A model generated the notes under the pieces. The model was given only the letters and a program-made list of their open reading frames with translations. It did not search any database and was not told the origin of the DNA. A stretch of DNA of 5,390 nucleotides from CAZWRV01 sp964636325 (GTDB lineage: Bacteria > Verrucomicrobiota > Lentisphaeria > Victivallales > GWF2-50-93): the NCBI GenBank assembly GCA_964636325.1, contig CAZWRV010000170.1, positions 1 to 5,390 on the forward strand, read 5' to 3'. Position 1 is the stretch's first letter, and every line of letters begins with the position of its first letter. Positions 1-5,390 of this stretch are shown piece after piece. Position numbers and translations under genes: made by a program.

Positions 1-9
1 GCTACTTTA

Positions 10-68
10 AGTTTCACACCGACAGAACTGGCGGATTTCCCCGCCAGAGCGGCACCCCTCCTGAAACT
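10..68 (-). repeat. Structured repeat element, copy A
   Basis: Outer arms AGTTTCA (10-16) and TGAAACT (62-68) pair over 7 bases. Inside, on the plus strand, lie CGACAGAACTG, an inner hairpin CTGGCGG-ATTTCC-CCGCCAG (28-47), and GGCACCCCTCC. The layout matches copy C at 5295-5351 in the same orientation. The inner stem is wholly different in sequence but still fully paired. The region 1-175 contains no gene I can support. Confidence 0.65.
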
Positions 69-76
69 CGAGTTGC

Positions 77-95
77 TTGCGCGCGGCGCGCGCAA
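77..95. repeat. 19-base GC-rich perfect dyad TTGCGCGCGGCGCGCGCAA
   Basis: Nine-base arms around one central base, about 80 bases after the stop of the last gene. As RNA its arms would form a strong hairpin, perhaps opened at the tip, which could help end the operon transcript, but no U-tract follows on the minus strand. By position, between copy B and the AGTTTCAGGAG of copy A, it matches the dyad at 5249-5267 although its sequence is unrelated. Confidence 0.65.
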
Positions 96-101
96 ACTAC
101 T

Positions 102-140
102 TGCTTCTCATCTACAAAACTTCGAAGCTCGCAGACGCCC
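102..140 (-). repeat. Degraded tandem copy of the structured repeat, copy B
   Basis: On the plus strand, 114-137 aligns with the core of copy C (5309-5332) at 21 of 24 positions: ACAAAACT, then the hairpin region, then CTCGCAGA. The 11 bases before it (103-113) still match C at 7 places. The inner hairpin keeps five of six pairs, and the outer right arm has been lost. It lies 36 bases beyond the stop codon of the two-domain gene. Confidence 0.55.
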
Positions 141-175
141 AATTGTCCATATGCTCAGCTTATGCGAATTGGACT

Positions 176-2104
176 CTACCTTATTACCAGCCACTGAACC
201 GTGTTCTGCATCAGCCTCTGCCAAGCTGGCGAATCCCAGAACGCCTTGTCGCCTGCGCCCGGCTCGCCGAAAGTGGTCGCAAGCACGCACGCGATCCTTC
301 CGCCCTTCGGCGTCGTGCCGAGGACGAGGATGGGACGGTCGCCGGCGGTGACGACGACCTTCGCGTCCGTCTTCGGCTTGCAGAGGTGGCTGTAGAAAAC
401 CTTGTCCGAACTACCGAAGCTGACGCCTTGTGCGACAGGATTGGAGCCGTCCGAAATCTTCAACGCGCCGCCTTCGATCTTGCGCCAGTTGTAATGCCCG
501 CCTACCTCAACAGGGAGCATGTCCAGGAATTCATTGTTGCTGAAATCCGCCTGGCCGAACGCCTGGTCGCCGCCGAGGATCAGCATGTTTCCTCCTGCGG
601 CAAGATAGTCCTTCAGCATCTCCTGGCCGACGAGGCCGAAGGGCGCGGCCGGCATGTTCCCGAGGATATAAAGGTCGTTGGAAGTCAATGAAGGATAGTC
701 TGCCGGAAAGCTTGTGACGGTAAGTCCCACCGGAGAGGCGTCGAGCCAGCCGTCCGCGACTTTCGCAGTGGGAAGCCCGGCCTTCACGGCCTCTTCCACG
801 CGGAACAGGTTGGTCCATAATCCTTTGAGATACAATATCTTGGGTTCGGCATTCGCCTTGTATTCTACCACATCCGGCTTGAGGTAGACCTTTCTTTTGG
901 GCGGGCGTTCGAACGCGAGATATGGCTTCATCGTGAATGGATCGTTGTTCTTGCCCTCGGCGCCGCCGTAGTAGTCGCCATATGTCTCGGTGATTGTCTT
1001 TCCGTCGGGCGCAGTGCCGGTCAGCGTCACCTGGATTCCGGCGGGCATCGCACCGGCCCCTGGAGCCTTGACCGCGGCGGCCTGCGCCGCGTCGGTGAGG
1101 TTTGCGAACTTCGCATCCGGCATCTTGAGTTCCCACGGCTTCTTGAGCCCCCATACCTTTGTCGAAACGGTTACATCCTTGAGCGGTACAAGGCCTTTCG
1201 CAACCTGGTGTTCAATGGTCAGCGAATCCCCTTCCTGGGAAATCTCGAAGTTCGCCGCCACATTGCGGCTTCCGTGCGTGAATCCGGTCACTCCGGCGAC
1301 GGGATAGAAGACGATCTCCGTATTCCAGGTCTTTCCGACGGGGATCGCCACCCTGTCATACATCCATTCGGTGGTTATGGCGAACGCGTTGTCGTAGATC
1401 CGCCACAGGTCGTTGTAGTCCATGAGGAACATGACGCCCTGCTTGAGCTCCTTGCTGGCGGCTCCGTTCCAGCCTGCGGTGGCGTCGTCGATGTAATACC
1501 AGGAGTTGCCGAACCATTCGTCGCCCTTTGCGTCGCGGCCCATGCGGTCGATTCCGCGAGTCGTGGGGCGGAACCAGGAGATGCCCTCCTTCTTCCCGCC
1601 GAACCAGAAGTTGTTCTGGATCCAGTAGCCGGTCACCTTGCCCTGCTCGGACGTGTTGGTCAGGGAAAGCCTGCAATACACCGCATGATCGCCGGCCTTC
1701 AACGTGATTAGCCGTTCGAGCTTTATGCCTTTTATGGTGTCGCCAATCCCCATAGAGGAGACCTTTACGGACGCCTCGTCCGGGCCCGCCTTGACGACCT
1801 CGCCTTCGTATGCGCGGTTCAGGAATTCTCCCGGCCAGGTCTGCTCCCAGACGTGGTCCATGAGCATTCCGCCGGCGGATTCCACAGGATACACTATGTT
1901 GCCACCGAAGGGTTTGTATAGGAATTCCGAGATGCGGGCGCCCTTCTTGAGGTCGATTGAGAGCTTCAGAAGATCGTTCTGCATCGTGATGCTGTCGCCG
2001 CTCTTTTCGGCGGAAGCGGCGGCATTGGCCGCGCCGCCGGTGAAAAGCTGGACCGATGCCGCGAGAGCAAGAACCGAAGCTGTCCTGAGGATCATATTTT
2101 TCAT
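176..2104 (-). CDS. Secreted two-domain protein: mutarotase-like beta domain plus glutamine-amidotransferase-like C-terminal domain
   Basis: The protein has 642 residues. Residues 1-28 form a clear Sec signal peptide: a KN..R start, a hydrophobic core, and a likely cut after A28 in the ANA motif, so it acts outside the cytoplasm. Residues about 37-285 are rich in beta strands, with aromatic stretches (WPGEF near 90, NNFWFGG near 164) like the galactose-mutarotase / DUF4380-type beta-sandwich. About 286-400 looks like a further beta domain, interrupted by an Ala-rich linker at 338-356. Residues about 420-642 resemble a class I glutamine amidotransferase or ThuA-like fold: DLYILGNMP near 477, LAAGGNMLILGG near 501-512, and a C-terminal helix ending NTVQWL. 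The catalytic Cys of true amidotransferases is absent (GGDQAFG stands there), so amidotransferase activity is unlikely. The gene starts 14 bases after the hydrolase gene and is probably coupled to it. Domain names rest on pattern recognition; the function is unknown, perhaps sugar binding or processing. Confidence 0.9.
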   Translation of the reverse strand: MKNMILRTASVLALAASVQLFTGGAANAAASAEKSGDSITMQNDLLKLSIDLKKGARISEFLYKPFGGNIVYPVESAGGMLMDHVWEQTWPGEFLNRAYEGEVVKAGPDEASVKVSSMGIGDTIKGIKLERLITLKAGDHAVYCRLSLTNTSEQGKVTGYWIQNNFWFGGKKEGISWFRPTTRGIDRMGRDAKGDEWFGNSWYYIDDATAGWNGAASKELKQGVMFLMDYNDLWRIYDNAFAITTEWMYDRVAIPVGKTWNTEIVFYPVAGVTGFTHGSRNVAANFEISQEGDSLTIEHQVAKGLVPLKDVTVSTKVWGLKKPWELKMPDAKFANLTDAAQAAAVKAPGAGAMPAGIQVTLTGTAPDGKTITETYGDYYGGAEGKNNDPFTMKPYLAFERPPKRKVYLKPDVVEYKANAEPKILYLKGLWTNLFRVEEAVKAGLPTAKVADGWLDASPVGLTVTSFPADYPSLTSNDLYILGNMPAAPFGLVGQEMLKDYLAAGGNMLILGGDQAFGQADFSNNEFLDMLPVEVGGHYNWRKIEGGALKISDGSNPVAQGVSFGSSDKVFYSHLCKPKTDAKVVVTAGDRPILVLGTTPKGGRIACVLATTFGEPGAGDKAFWDSPAWQRLMQNTVQWLVIR

Positions 2105-2112
2105 TTAGAGGG

Positions 2113-2119
2113 CCCCCCT
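2113..2119 (-). promoter_or_regulatory. G-run ribosome binding site of the two-domain gene
   Basis: On the minus strand AGGGGGG lies 8 bases before the ATG at 2104. Its first A is the last base of the TAA stop codon of the upstream hydrolase gene. It has one mismatch to AGGAGG and supports this start. A site that overlaps the upstream stop suggests translational coupling of the two genes. Confidence 0.7.
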
Positions 2120-3927
2120 TATTTCTCGCAATCCACGACGAGTATGTTCCATACGGCCACCTCTGGCAACGTGAAGGTCGAGGCATTGCCTCCCGCCAAC
2201 GCCGGGACGGACTCCTTCAATATCGGCTCCGGACTCAGGCGCGTGGCGCGGACCGGACGCCATCCCTCCAGGCCCGTATCGAGAAGCGTCACCTGCACAT
2301 TCTTAATGGGCGGAGGCAGATCCTCCTTCTTCTTCCCCTCCCCGACAGTCGGCTTCGCGGGCGGATTTATCAGATGTATTATCAGCTGCTTGCGTTTCCC
2401 GTCCAACGGCCTTTCAAAGACCCAGCTCTTCCACCAGGCACCGTCCGAAACCTTCGCGACCTTCTCCGGATCGCTGCGGCGGACCAGCGCGTTGTCCCAG
2501 CAGTATCCTCCGAAGCGGGTCATGAACGCGCCCCAGTGGTGATGGTAGTATGGATGGGCGCCGGCCGCATATGCGAAGACGTTGGTGTAGCGTCCGTCCG
2601 CGGAGTCCGCCGATCCAAGGATGGGGCCGTAGTATCCGCCGAGCTTCTTGATCGCCTCGACATCGTTCGCGACGCTGGGCCCGTAGACGTCCCAGCGGTG
2701 CAGCGGATGCTGGACGCCCTCGGCCTGGTTGATGTATTCGTTCATGATCAGACCGCCGCCACGGCAGAGCTCGACGGACTCCTTCGGATTCGTCGCGATG
2801 CTCTGCGCCCAGTTGCCCTGCGTCCAGTTGTAGCCGTAGAAATAGCGCGGATGCGCCTTGGTGATCAGTTCCTTCGTCCGGCGCATGTTCCCGGTGTTCC
2901 GTGCATCGGCCTGCTCGGCCGTCAGCTTCTCAACAAGCTTGCCTTCCAGATCATAGACTTCGCGCGACACGTCGAAGTTGCCGTCCCAGCGTGCGCCGTC
3001 CCATCCGAACATGACGGCCGAGTCGATGAGCTCCTTGATCCCTATGTCCACGACCTTCGGATCGTTCATGTTGTAGTTGACCGGCACCCAGCCGCCCCAA
3101 TGCTTTTCGCTGGTGATGTCCCATTCGGCGATCTGTTTCGCGTTGCGGTCGACGGAGAGTGTGCCTTCGGACTGCCAGAGCCATTCGGGATGGCGCCGGG
3201 CCATCTCGACTCCGGTCGGACCTCCTCCCGTCAACTTGGCGTAAGTAACGGCCTTGATGCCCTGCTCATGCCCTTTTGCGATAAGCGTCTGCAGGCCCTT
3301 CTTGGTCTCCAGATAGCGCGCCTGGCCCGACCACCAGATTTCCTGCTCGGGTGTCAACTCCAGGAAGTCGTCCGGCGCCCAGAAGAATTTTTCAAAACCG
3401 TTGAAGTATTCCTTGCGCCAGCTGGCGACGGTGTCGTCGGCCCACTTCATGTCGGGCCGCGGTTTGAAGTTGTCGAACTGCTGCCAGATGAACCCCAGAG
3501 CCGATATCAACGCAACATTCCAGTAGTCGTTGCACGCCATGAAGTAATCTTCGCCGGCGGCGATTTTCTGTCCGCCGACCATGACTTCGGCCTTCACCGC
3601 ATGCCCGAATTTGGCAAGCGGCTTCGGCCATTTGAATTCGGCGGTCCCGTTCTTTCCGGCCTCGACCGAGATCTTAGCCTCCTGCGGCTGGGAAGCAGTG
3701 TCGATGTCAGCCTCCAGCCAGGCACGGACGATGAAATCCTGCTTCTCCTGCACCAGGTTCTTCAGCTCGACGACCGCAGAGATCTGCTCGCCTTCGTCAT
3801 ATAGGATTTTCGACGGGCACACGGAGATCACCTGCACAGCATCCCCCGCCTGCGAGGCGTTCAACGCAGCAAAAAACAATAGCGCCGACAGAAGCCGGCA
3901 GACCGTCCGCTCTGATCCTTTCATCAT
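2119..3927 (-). CDS. Secreted glycoside-hydrolase-like protein with GH66-like layout
   Basis: The protein has 602 residues. Residues 1-27 are a signal peptide (basic start, LLSALLFFAAL core, likely cut after SQA). About 30-125 is an Ig-like beta domain (SKILYDEGEQISAVVELKN). About 135-500 is a TIM-barrel-type region. About 510-602 is a closing beta domain (LIIHLINPP near 515, TLPEVAVWNIL near 586). This beta / barrel / beta order, with an HLIN strand opening the last domain, resembles GH66 dextranase and cycloisomaltooligosaccharide glucanotransferase. Candidate catalytic residues are D310 or D315 in GWDGARWDGN (308-317), which matches the D-G-x-R-x-D pattern of alpha-glycosidase barrels, and E397 in IMNEYIN. 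The spacing of about 82-87 residues is plausible for that fold. A His/Tyr-rich stretch (HPYYHHHW, 458-465) may line the cleft. Expected role: extracytoplasmic glycan cleavage or transfer; the substrate is unknown. Two ATGs stand in tandem at 3927 and 3924, and either may start the protein. It could be a new or distant family rather than GH66. Confidence 0.92.
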   Translation of the reverse strand: MMKGSERTVCRLLSALLFFAALNASQAGDAVQVISVCPSKILYDEGEQISAVVELKNLVQEKQDFIVRAWLEADIDTASQPQEAKISVEAGKNGTAEFKWPKPLAKFGHAVKAEVMVGGQKIAAGEDYFMACNDYWNVALISALGFIWQQFDNFKPRPDMKWADDTVASWRKEYFNGFEKFFWAPDDFLELTPEQEIWWSGQARYLETKKGLQTLIAKGHEQGIKAVTYAKLTGGGPTGVEMARRHPEWLWQSEGTLSVDRNAKQIAEWDITSEKHWGGWVPVNYNMNDPKVVDIGIKELIDSAVMFGWDGARWDGNFDVSREVYDLEGKLVEKLTAEQADARNTGNMRRTKELITKAHPRYFYGYNWTQGNWAQSIATNPKESVELCRGGGLIMNEYINQAEGVQHPLHRWDVYGPSVANDVEAIKKLGGYYGPILGSADSADGRYTNVFAYAAGAHPYYHHHWGAFMTRFGGYCWDNALVRRSDPEKVAKVSDGAWWKSWVFERPLDGKRKQLIIHLINPPAKPTVGEGKKKEDLPPPIKNVQVTLLDTGLEGWRPVRATRLSPEPILKESVPALAGGNASTFTLPEVAVWNILVVDCEK

Positions 3928-3932
3928 GTCCG

Positions 3933-3938
3933 CCTCCT
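3933..3938 (-). promoter_or_regulatory. Consensus ribosome binding site of the hydrolase gene
   Basis: On the minus strand a perfect AGGAGG lies 5 bases before the ATG at 3927 and 8 bases before the tandem ATG at 3924. The spacing slightly favours the second ATG. The choice changes the protein by one Met only. Confidence 0.85.
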
Positions 3939-3962
3939 AATTTGAATATTTTTTTGAGCCAT

Positions 3963-3978
3963 TTGCATAAGTAAGCAA
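3963..3978. promoter_or_regulatory. Operator-like dyad TTGCATAAGTAAGCAA
   Basis: This 16-base imperfect palindrome has TTGC and GCAA arms and 12 of 16 positions symmetric (TTGCwTAnnTAwGCAA). It sits where the -10 region of the hydrolase promoter would be, just downstream of the TTGACA box. GntR-head regulators bind short dyads as dimers, so it is a reasonable operator for the regulator encoded next door. The pairing of regulator and site is inference. Confidence 0.45.
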
Positions 3979-3993
3979 TTGTCGGTTTTCAGG

Positions 3994-3999
3994 TGTCAA
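3994..3999 (-). promoter_or_regulatory. Candidate -35 box of the hydrolase operon promoter
   Basis: TTGACA on the minus strand is a perfect sigma-70-type -35 hexamer. It is the third of three TGACA copies in a row, and GGTGTCA repeats on the plus strand at 3992-3998 and 4006-4012. No good -10 box lies 16-18 bases downstream. The best nearby stretch, TTACTT at 3974-3969, is 19 bases away and a poor match, so the promoter might need an activator or be a different site. Confidence 0.35.
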
Positions 4000-4084
4000 T
4001 GTCAGGGTGTCAGCAAACTGCAAAAAGCTGAAATATCTAATTTTTTCCTAAATCTAACTGAAAACTGGCGCCCGGCATCTGGTA

Positions 4085-4103
4085 TGCAAAACTTGGTTTT
4101 ACA
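4085..4103. promoter_or_regulatory. Second dyad TGCAAAACTTGGTTTTACA
   Basis: Arms AAAAC and GTTTT around TTG extend to 8 pairs with one mismatch. It lies 14 bases after the regulator stop codon. It is too AT-rich and lacks a following U-tract for a convincing terminator, so an operator role (autoregulation or a distal site) is the better guess. Confidence 0.35.
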
Positions 4104-4117
4104 TTCACATCATTCAG

Positions 4118-5200
4118 TTATTTCCTCAGAGTTCCCGTCCTGATCAGTCTCGGCTTGTAAAGCGACCGTATCCCTTTCCACGCCGGACTTGCCGCCGCCT
4201 CTATGGCGTCTCGAAGGAGGCCCCCCCAGTCGAAGTCCACGTGGTCCGTGCTTCCGCCGGAACAATAATGAAGGAGCTGCTTCAGGCCGATTACCCCGAA
4301 ATCCTCGGGAATTCGCATGCCTGATTTACGCAGGAGTTCTGCCACCACTTCTGCGAGGCTTTCCGAGCGCGCCAGTATGCCCGTATTCCGCGGCATCTTG
4401 GAAAGGAAAGATTTCCAAGCCCGCAGCCCCTCGCGGGTTGTTTCGAAGGACGGCGGCAAAACCACGCGCACTTCTTCGTCCGCCAATTCTTCCCGCTGTT
4501 CATGAAGGGACTCGACAAACCCTTCATATGTTATTGGCACATAGGGGCCGTCCCCCTCGATCTGGATGAAGCGGAAGGAATCGTAGCCTGCGATCATCAT
4601 CGCGTTGGCCGCAATTGCGCCCCCTCGCCGGTAGTCCGGAAGAACATAGCTCCTGGAAGGAAGCTCGGTCCTGTAATGCTCGACATGTATCACGCGGGTT
4701 CCCGACTTTTCGATCTCGTCAAGCAGGTCATCGTTGCCAGGCGGATGCGGGGTGCAGAATGCCAGCAGCGCCTTATGCCTCTCCTGAAGGACGCGCTCTA
4801 AAAACTTCCGTTCGGTCGCCGCAGACCAGTCAGTGTGGGTGAAGACGGAAATCAGATATCCCAAGTCCAAGGCCGTCTGCTGCGCATGCGCCAGGCTCGC
4901 GCCGTCGAAAGGGAACATTACTGATATGGTGCAGGATGGATGTTCGTTTTTCGGGACAGGCAGGACATAGGCGCCGGATCCATGTATGACTTCGAGACGC
5001 CCGTCGTGCACAAGACGGGTCAGGGCGCGCCGCACAGTTGTCCGGCTAACCTTGAAGATCTCGCAGAGCTCGTGCTCGGAGGGAAGACGAGTGTTCGGAG
5101 CATATGCACCGGTATCCATCTTCCCGCGGAGATCAAAAAGTATCTCCTCGGAACGACGGCCCAGCGTCGGCAGACCCGAAGACGTCCTTCCATTCAGCAT
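4118..5200 (-). CDS. GntR-family transcriptional regulator with LacI-type sugar-sensing domain
   Basis: The protein has 360 residues. Residues about 16-80 form the GntR winged helix-turn-helix: LPSEHELCEIFKVSRTTVRRAL (39-60, recognition helix at its end) followed by the wing DGRLEVIHGSGAYVLP (66-81). Residues about 90-360 resemble the periplasmic-binding-protein-like effector domain of LacI regulators (TISVMFPF start, YRRGGAIAANAMMIAGY near 190-206, FGVIGL near 301, and a RLIRTGTLRK end). This is the AraR-like layout, not the UTRA-domain layout of HutC-type members. It should bind DNA as a dimer and release or alter binding when a sugar is present. No signal peptide is present, so it is cytoplasmic. 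It lies upstream of, and in the same direction as, the two secreted-protein genes, which are its probable targets. The start is supported by GGAGG 7 bases upstream. The ligand cannot be told from sequence. Confidence 0.95.
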   Translation of the reverse strand: MLNGRTSSGLPTLGRRSEEILFDLRGKMDTGAYAPNTRLPSEHELCEIFKVSRTTVRRALTRLVHDGRLEVIHGSGAYVLPVPKNEHPSCTISVMFPFDGASLAHAQQTALDLGYLISVFTHTDWSAATERKFLERVLQERHKALLAFCTPHPPGNDDLLDEIEKSGTRVIHVEHYRTELPSRSYVLPDYRRGGAIAANAMMIAGYDSFRFIQIEGDGPYVPITYEGFVESLHEQREELADEEVRVVLPPSFETTREGLRAWKSFLSKMPRNTGILARSESLAEVVAELLRKSGMRIPEDFGVIGLKQLLHYCSGGSTDHVDFDWGGLLRDAIEAAASPAWKGIRSLYKPRLIRTGTLRK

Positions 5201-5214
5201 TGACTGGCCTCCAT
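5194..5214 (-). CDS. Possible six-codon leader ORF (MEASQC) overlapping the regulator start
   Basis: An ATG at 5214 opens a reading frame of six codons and a TGA. The stop lies inside the first codons of the regulator, so the two frames overlap by a few bases. AGGAG at 5224-5220 on the minus strand is 5 bases before this ATG and comes from the conserved AGTTTCAGGAG repeat motif. Such an arrangement could couple translation of the regulator to the leader. It is short enough to arise by chance, and there is no codon evidence. Confidence 0.25.
   Translation of the reverse strand: MEASQC
5208..5212 (-). promoter_or_regulatory. Ribosome binding site of the regulator
   Basis: GGAGG on the minus strand lies 7 bases before the ATG at 5200, good spacing that decides this start. 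Its first G is also the last base of the ATG of a possible six-codon leader ORF, so the two would compete or couple. Confidence 0.75.
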
Positions 5215-5218
5215 GAAC

Positions 5219-5230
5219 TCTCCTGAAACT
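5219..5230 (-). repeat. Repeat linker motif, copy D (half element)
   Basis: AGTTTCAGGAG on the minus strand repeats the left side of elements A and C, but no hairpin or closing GAAACT arm follows. The regulator ribosome binding region comes next instead. It therefore ends the repeat array that starts at 5351. Confidence 0.55.
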
Positions 5231-5243
5231 TGATTCCTTTCGG

Positions 5244-5293
5244 TGGAGGGTTGAGCCAAGCTCAACCGCGGCTCAGCACGGCTTCGCCCTCCA
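5244..5293 (-). other. Possible multi-stem leader structure closed by TGGAGGG / CCCTCCA
   Basis: On the minus strand TGGAGGG (5293-5287) can pair with CCCTCCA (5250-5244). Inside are a small GGC-GAA-GCC hairpin (5288-5280) and the 19-base dyad (5267-5249). The last two pairs of the closing stem compete with the dyad and the small hairpin, so the fold would be a junction with a shortened closing stem. This is based on visible complementarity only; no energy was calculated. Confidence 0.4.
5249..5267. repeat. 19-base dyad GGTTGAGCCAAGCTCAACC (hairpin)
   Basis: Perfect 8-base arms around a 3-base loop. It lies between element C and half-copy D, in the same relative place as the 19-base dyad at 77-95 in the other non-coding end. 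It may fold in the regulator leader RNA or be a protein site; no U-tract follows, so it is not a standard terminator. Confidence 0.7.
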
Positions 5294-5294
5294 T

Positions 5295-5351
5295 CGAGTT
5301 TCTGAACGACAAAACTGCGAATCTCGCAGATGGCCCCTCCTCTGAAACTCG
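5295..5351 (-). repeat. Structured repeat element, copy C
   Basis: Outer arms CGAGTTTC (5295-5302) and GAAACTCG (5344-5351) pair over 8 bases, plus 2 more after one mismatch. Inside, read on the plus strand, come CGACAAAACTG, then an inner hairpin CTGCGA-ATC-TCGCAG (5315-5329), then ATGGCCCCTCC. Copy A at 10-68 has the same order, nearly the same spacers (12 and 14 bases here, 11 and 14 there) and 10 of 11 identical bases in the CGACAnAACTG linker, yet a different inner hairpin. It lies in the leader of the regulator. Confidence 0.65.
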
Positions 5352-5361
5352 CCTCAAGTAA

Positions 5362-5381
5362 CGCAGACATTCCTGTCTGCG
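5362..5381. repeat. 20-base palindrome near the window edge
   Basis: CGCAGACATTCCTGTCTGCG has perfect 8-base arms around TTCC. It lies 10 bases outside element C. It resembles short dispersed hairpin repeats of bacterial intergenic regions; only one copy is in this window. It might also be a terminator for a gene beyond the right edge, but no T-tract follows on either strand. Confidence 0.6.
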
Positions 5382-5390
5382 GCATCGCAG

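Larger units (their letters stand above)
3928..4117 (-). promoter_or_regulatory. AT-rich regulatory gap between regulator and hydrolase operon
   Basis: This 190-base gap has no credible ORF and is much richer in A and T than the genes. It is the natural site for the promoter of the hydrolase operon. On the minus strand it holds a perfect -35 hexamer TTGACA, three TGACA copies, two operator-like dyads and an A-tract just before the ribosome binding site (plus-strand T7 at 3949-3955). An 8-base inverted repeat, GTTTTCAG at 3985-3992 and CTGAAAAC at 4058-4065, encloses the -35 area. No GC-rich hairpin with a U-tract is seen after the regulator stop, so some read-through from the regulator is possible. 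Confidence 0.6.

Noticed and set aside
10..68. Integron attC-like recombination site
   Set aside because: Variable hairpins between conserved arms recall attC sites, but I see no GTTRRRY/RYYYAAC core pair and no integrase in the window.
77..95. Intrinsic terminator of the operon
   Set aside because: The hairpin is strong, but no U-tract follows on the minus strand, so it is kept as a dyad rather than called a terminator.
1..140. CRISPR array
   Set aside because: Copies are few, unevenly spaced and imperfect, with no regular spacers and no cas genes.
77..691. Plus-strand open frame of 204 codons across the tail and the last gene
   Set aside because: It runs through the repeat hairpins and then antisense to the two-domain gene, with no ribosome binding site or recognisable domain.
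2374..3804. Long plus-strand open frame (476 codons) opposite the hydrolase gene
   Set aside because: It mirrors a GC-rich gene that has a signal peptide, domains and a consensus ribosome binding site on the other strand. The plus-strand protein shows no recognisable domain.
5215..5351. Known riboswitch or T-box in the regulator leader
   Set aside because: I see no consensus of a known class, and the same element also lies behind the last gene, which fits a dispersed repeat better.
5194..5385. Minus-strand open frame of 63 codons through the regulator leader
   Set aside because: It spans the hairpin-rich repeat region, its start lies in the edge palindrome, and its composition follows the repeats. 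Only the last six codons are worth a mention as a leader ORF.

Overview
The window holds a compact three-gene carbohydrate-type locus, all on the minus strand. It reads from a GntR-family transcriptional regulator (5200 to 4118), through a secreted glycoside-hydrolase-like protein (3927 to 2119), to a secreted two-domain protein with a mutarotase-like front and a glutamine-amidotransferase-like back (2104 to 176). The last two genes are 14 bases apart and almost certainly share a transcript. The regulator is separated from them by a 190-base AT-rich gap that carries operator-like dyads and a good -35 box. A GntR DNA-binding head on a sugar-type periplasmic-binding-like effector domain, next to large secreted hydrolase-like proteins, suits a PVC-group bacterium, most likely Lentisphaerota (Victivallis-like). 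This taxonomic call is inference from gene style, not from a marker gene.

Layout in transcription order: 5390-5215 is non-coding, GC-rich and dense with inverted repeats. 5214-5194 is a possible six-codon leader ORF that overlaps the regulator start. The regulator gene follows, then the 4117-3928 regulatory gap, the hydrolase gene, the two-domain gene, and a non-coding tail (175-1) again dense with inverted repeats.

The most interesting signal lies in the two non-coding ends. Both carry the same modular repeat in the same orientation. Conserved short linkers (minus-strand AGTTTCAG followed by GAG, TTyTGT, and a GAAACT arm) are interleaved with hairpins whose sequence differs between copies but whose pairing is kept. 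One end also has a second, degraded tandem copy. This looks like a dispersed structured element, acting as RNA or as single-stranded DNA, that brackets the regulator-hydrolase module. I do not recognise it as a named family.

Working model (inference): the regulator senses a sugar and binds the dyads upstream of the hydrolase operon. The hydrolase acts outside the cytoplasm on an alpha-glucan-like or other polysaccharide, and the two-domain protein assists by binding or processing sugar. No substrate can be fixed from sequence alone.
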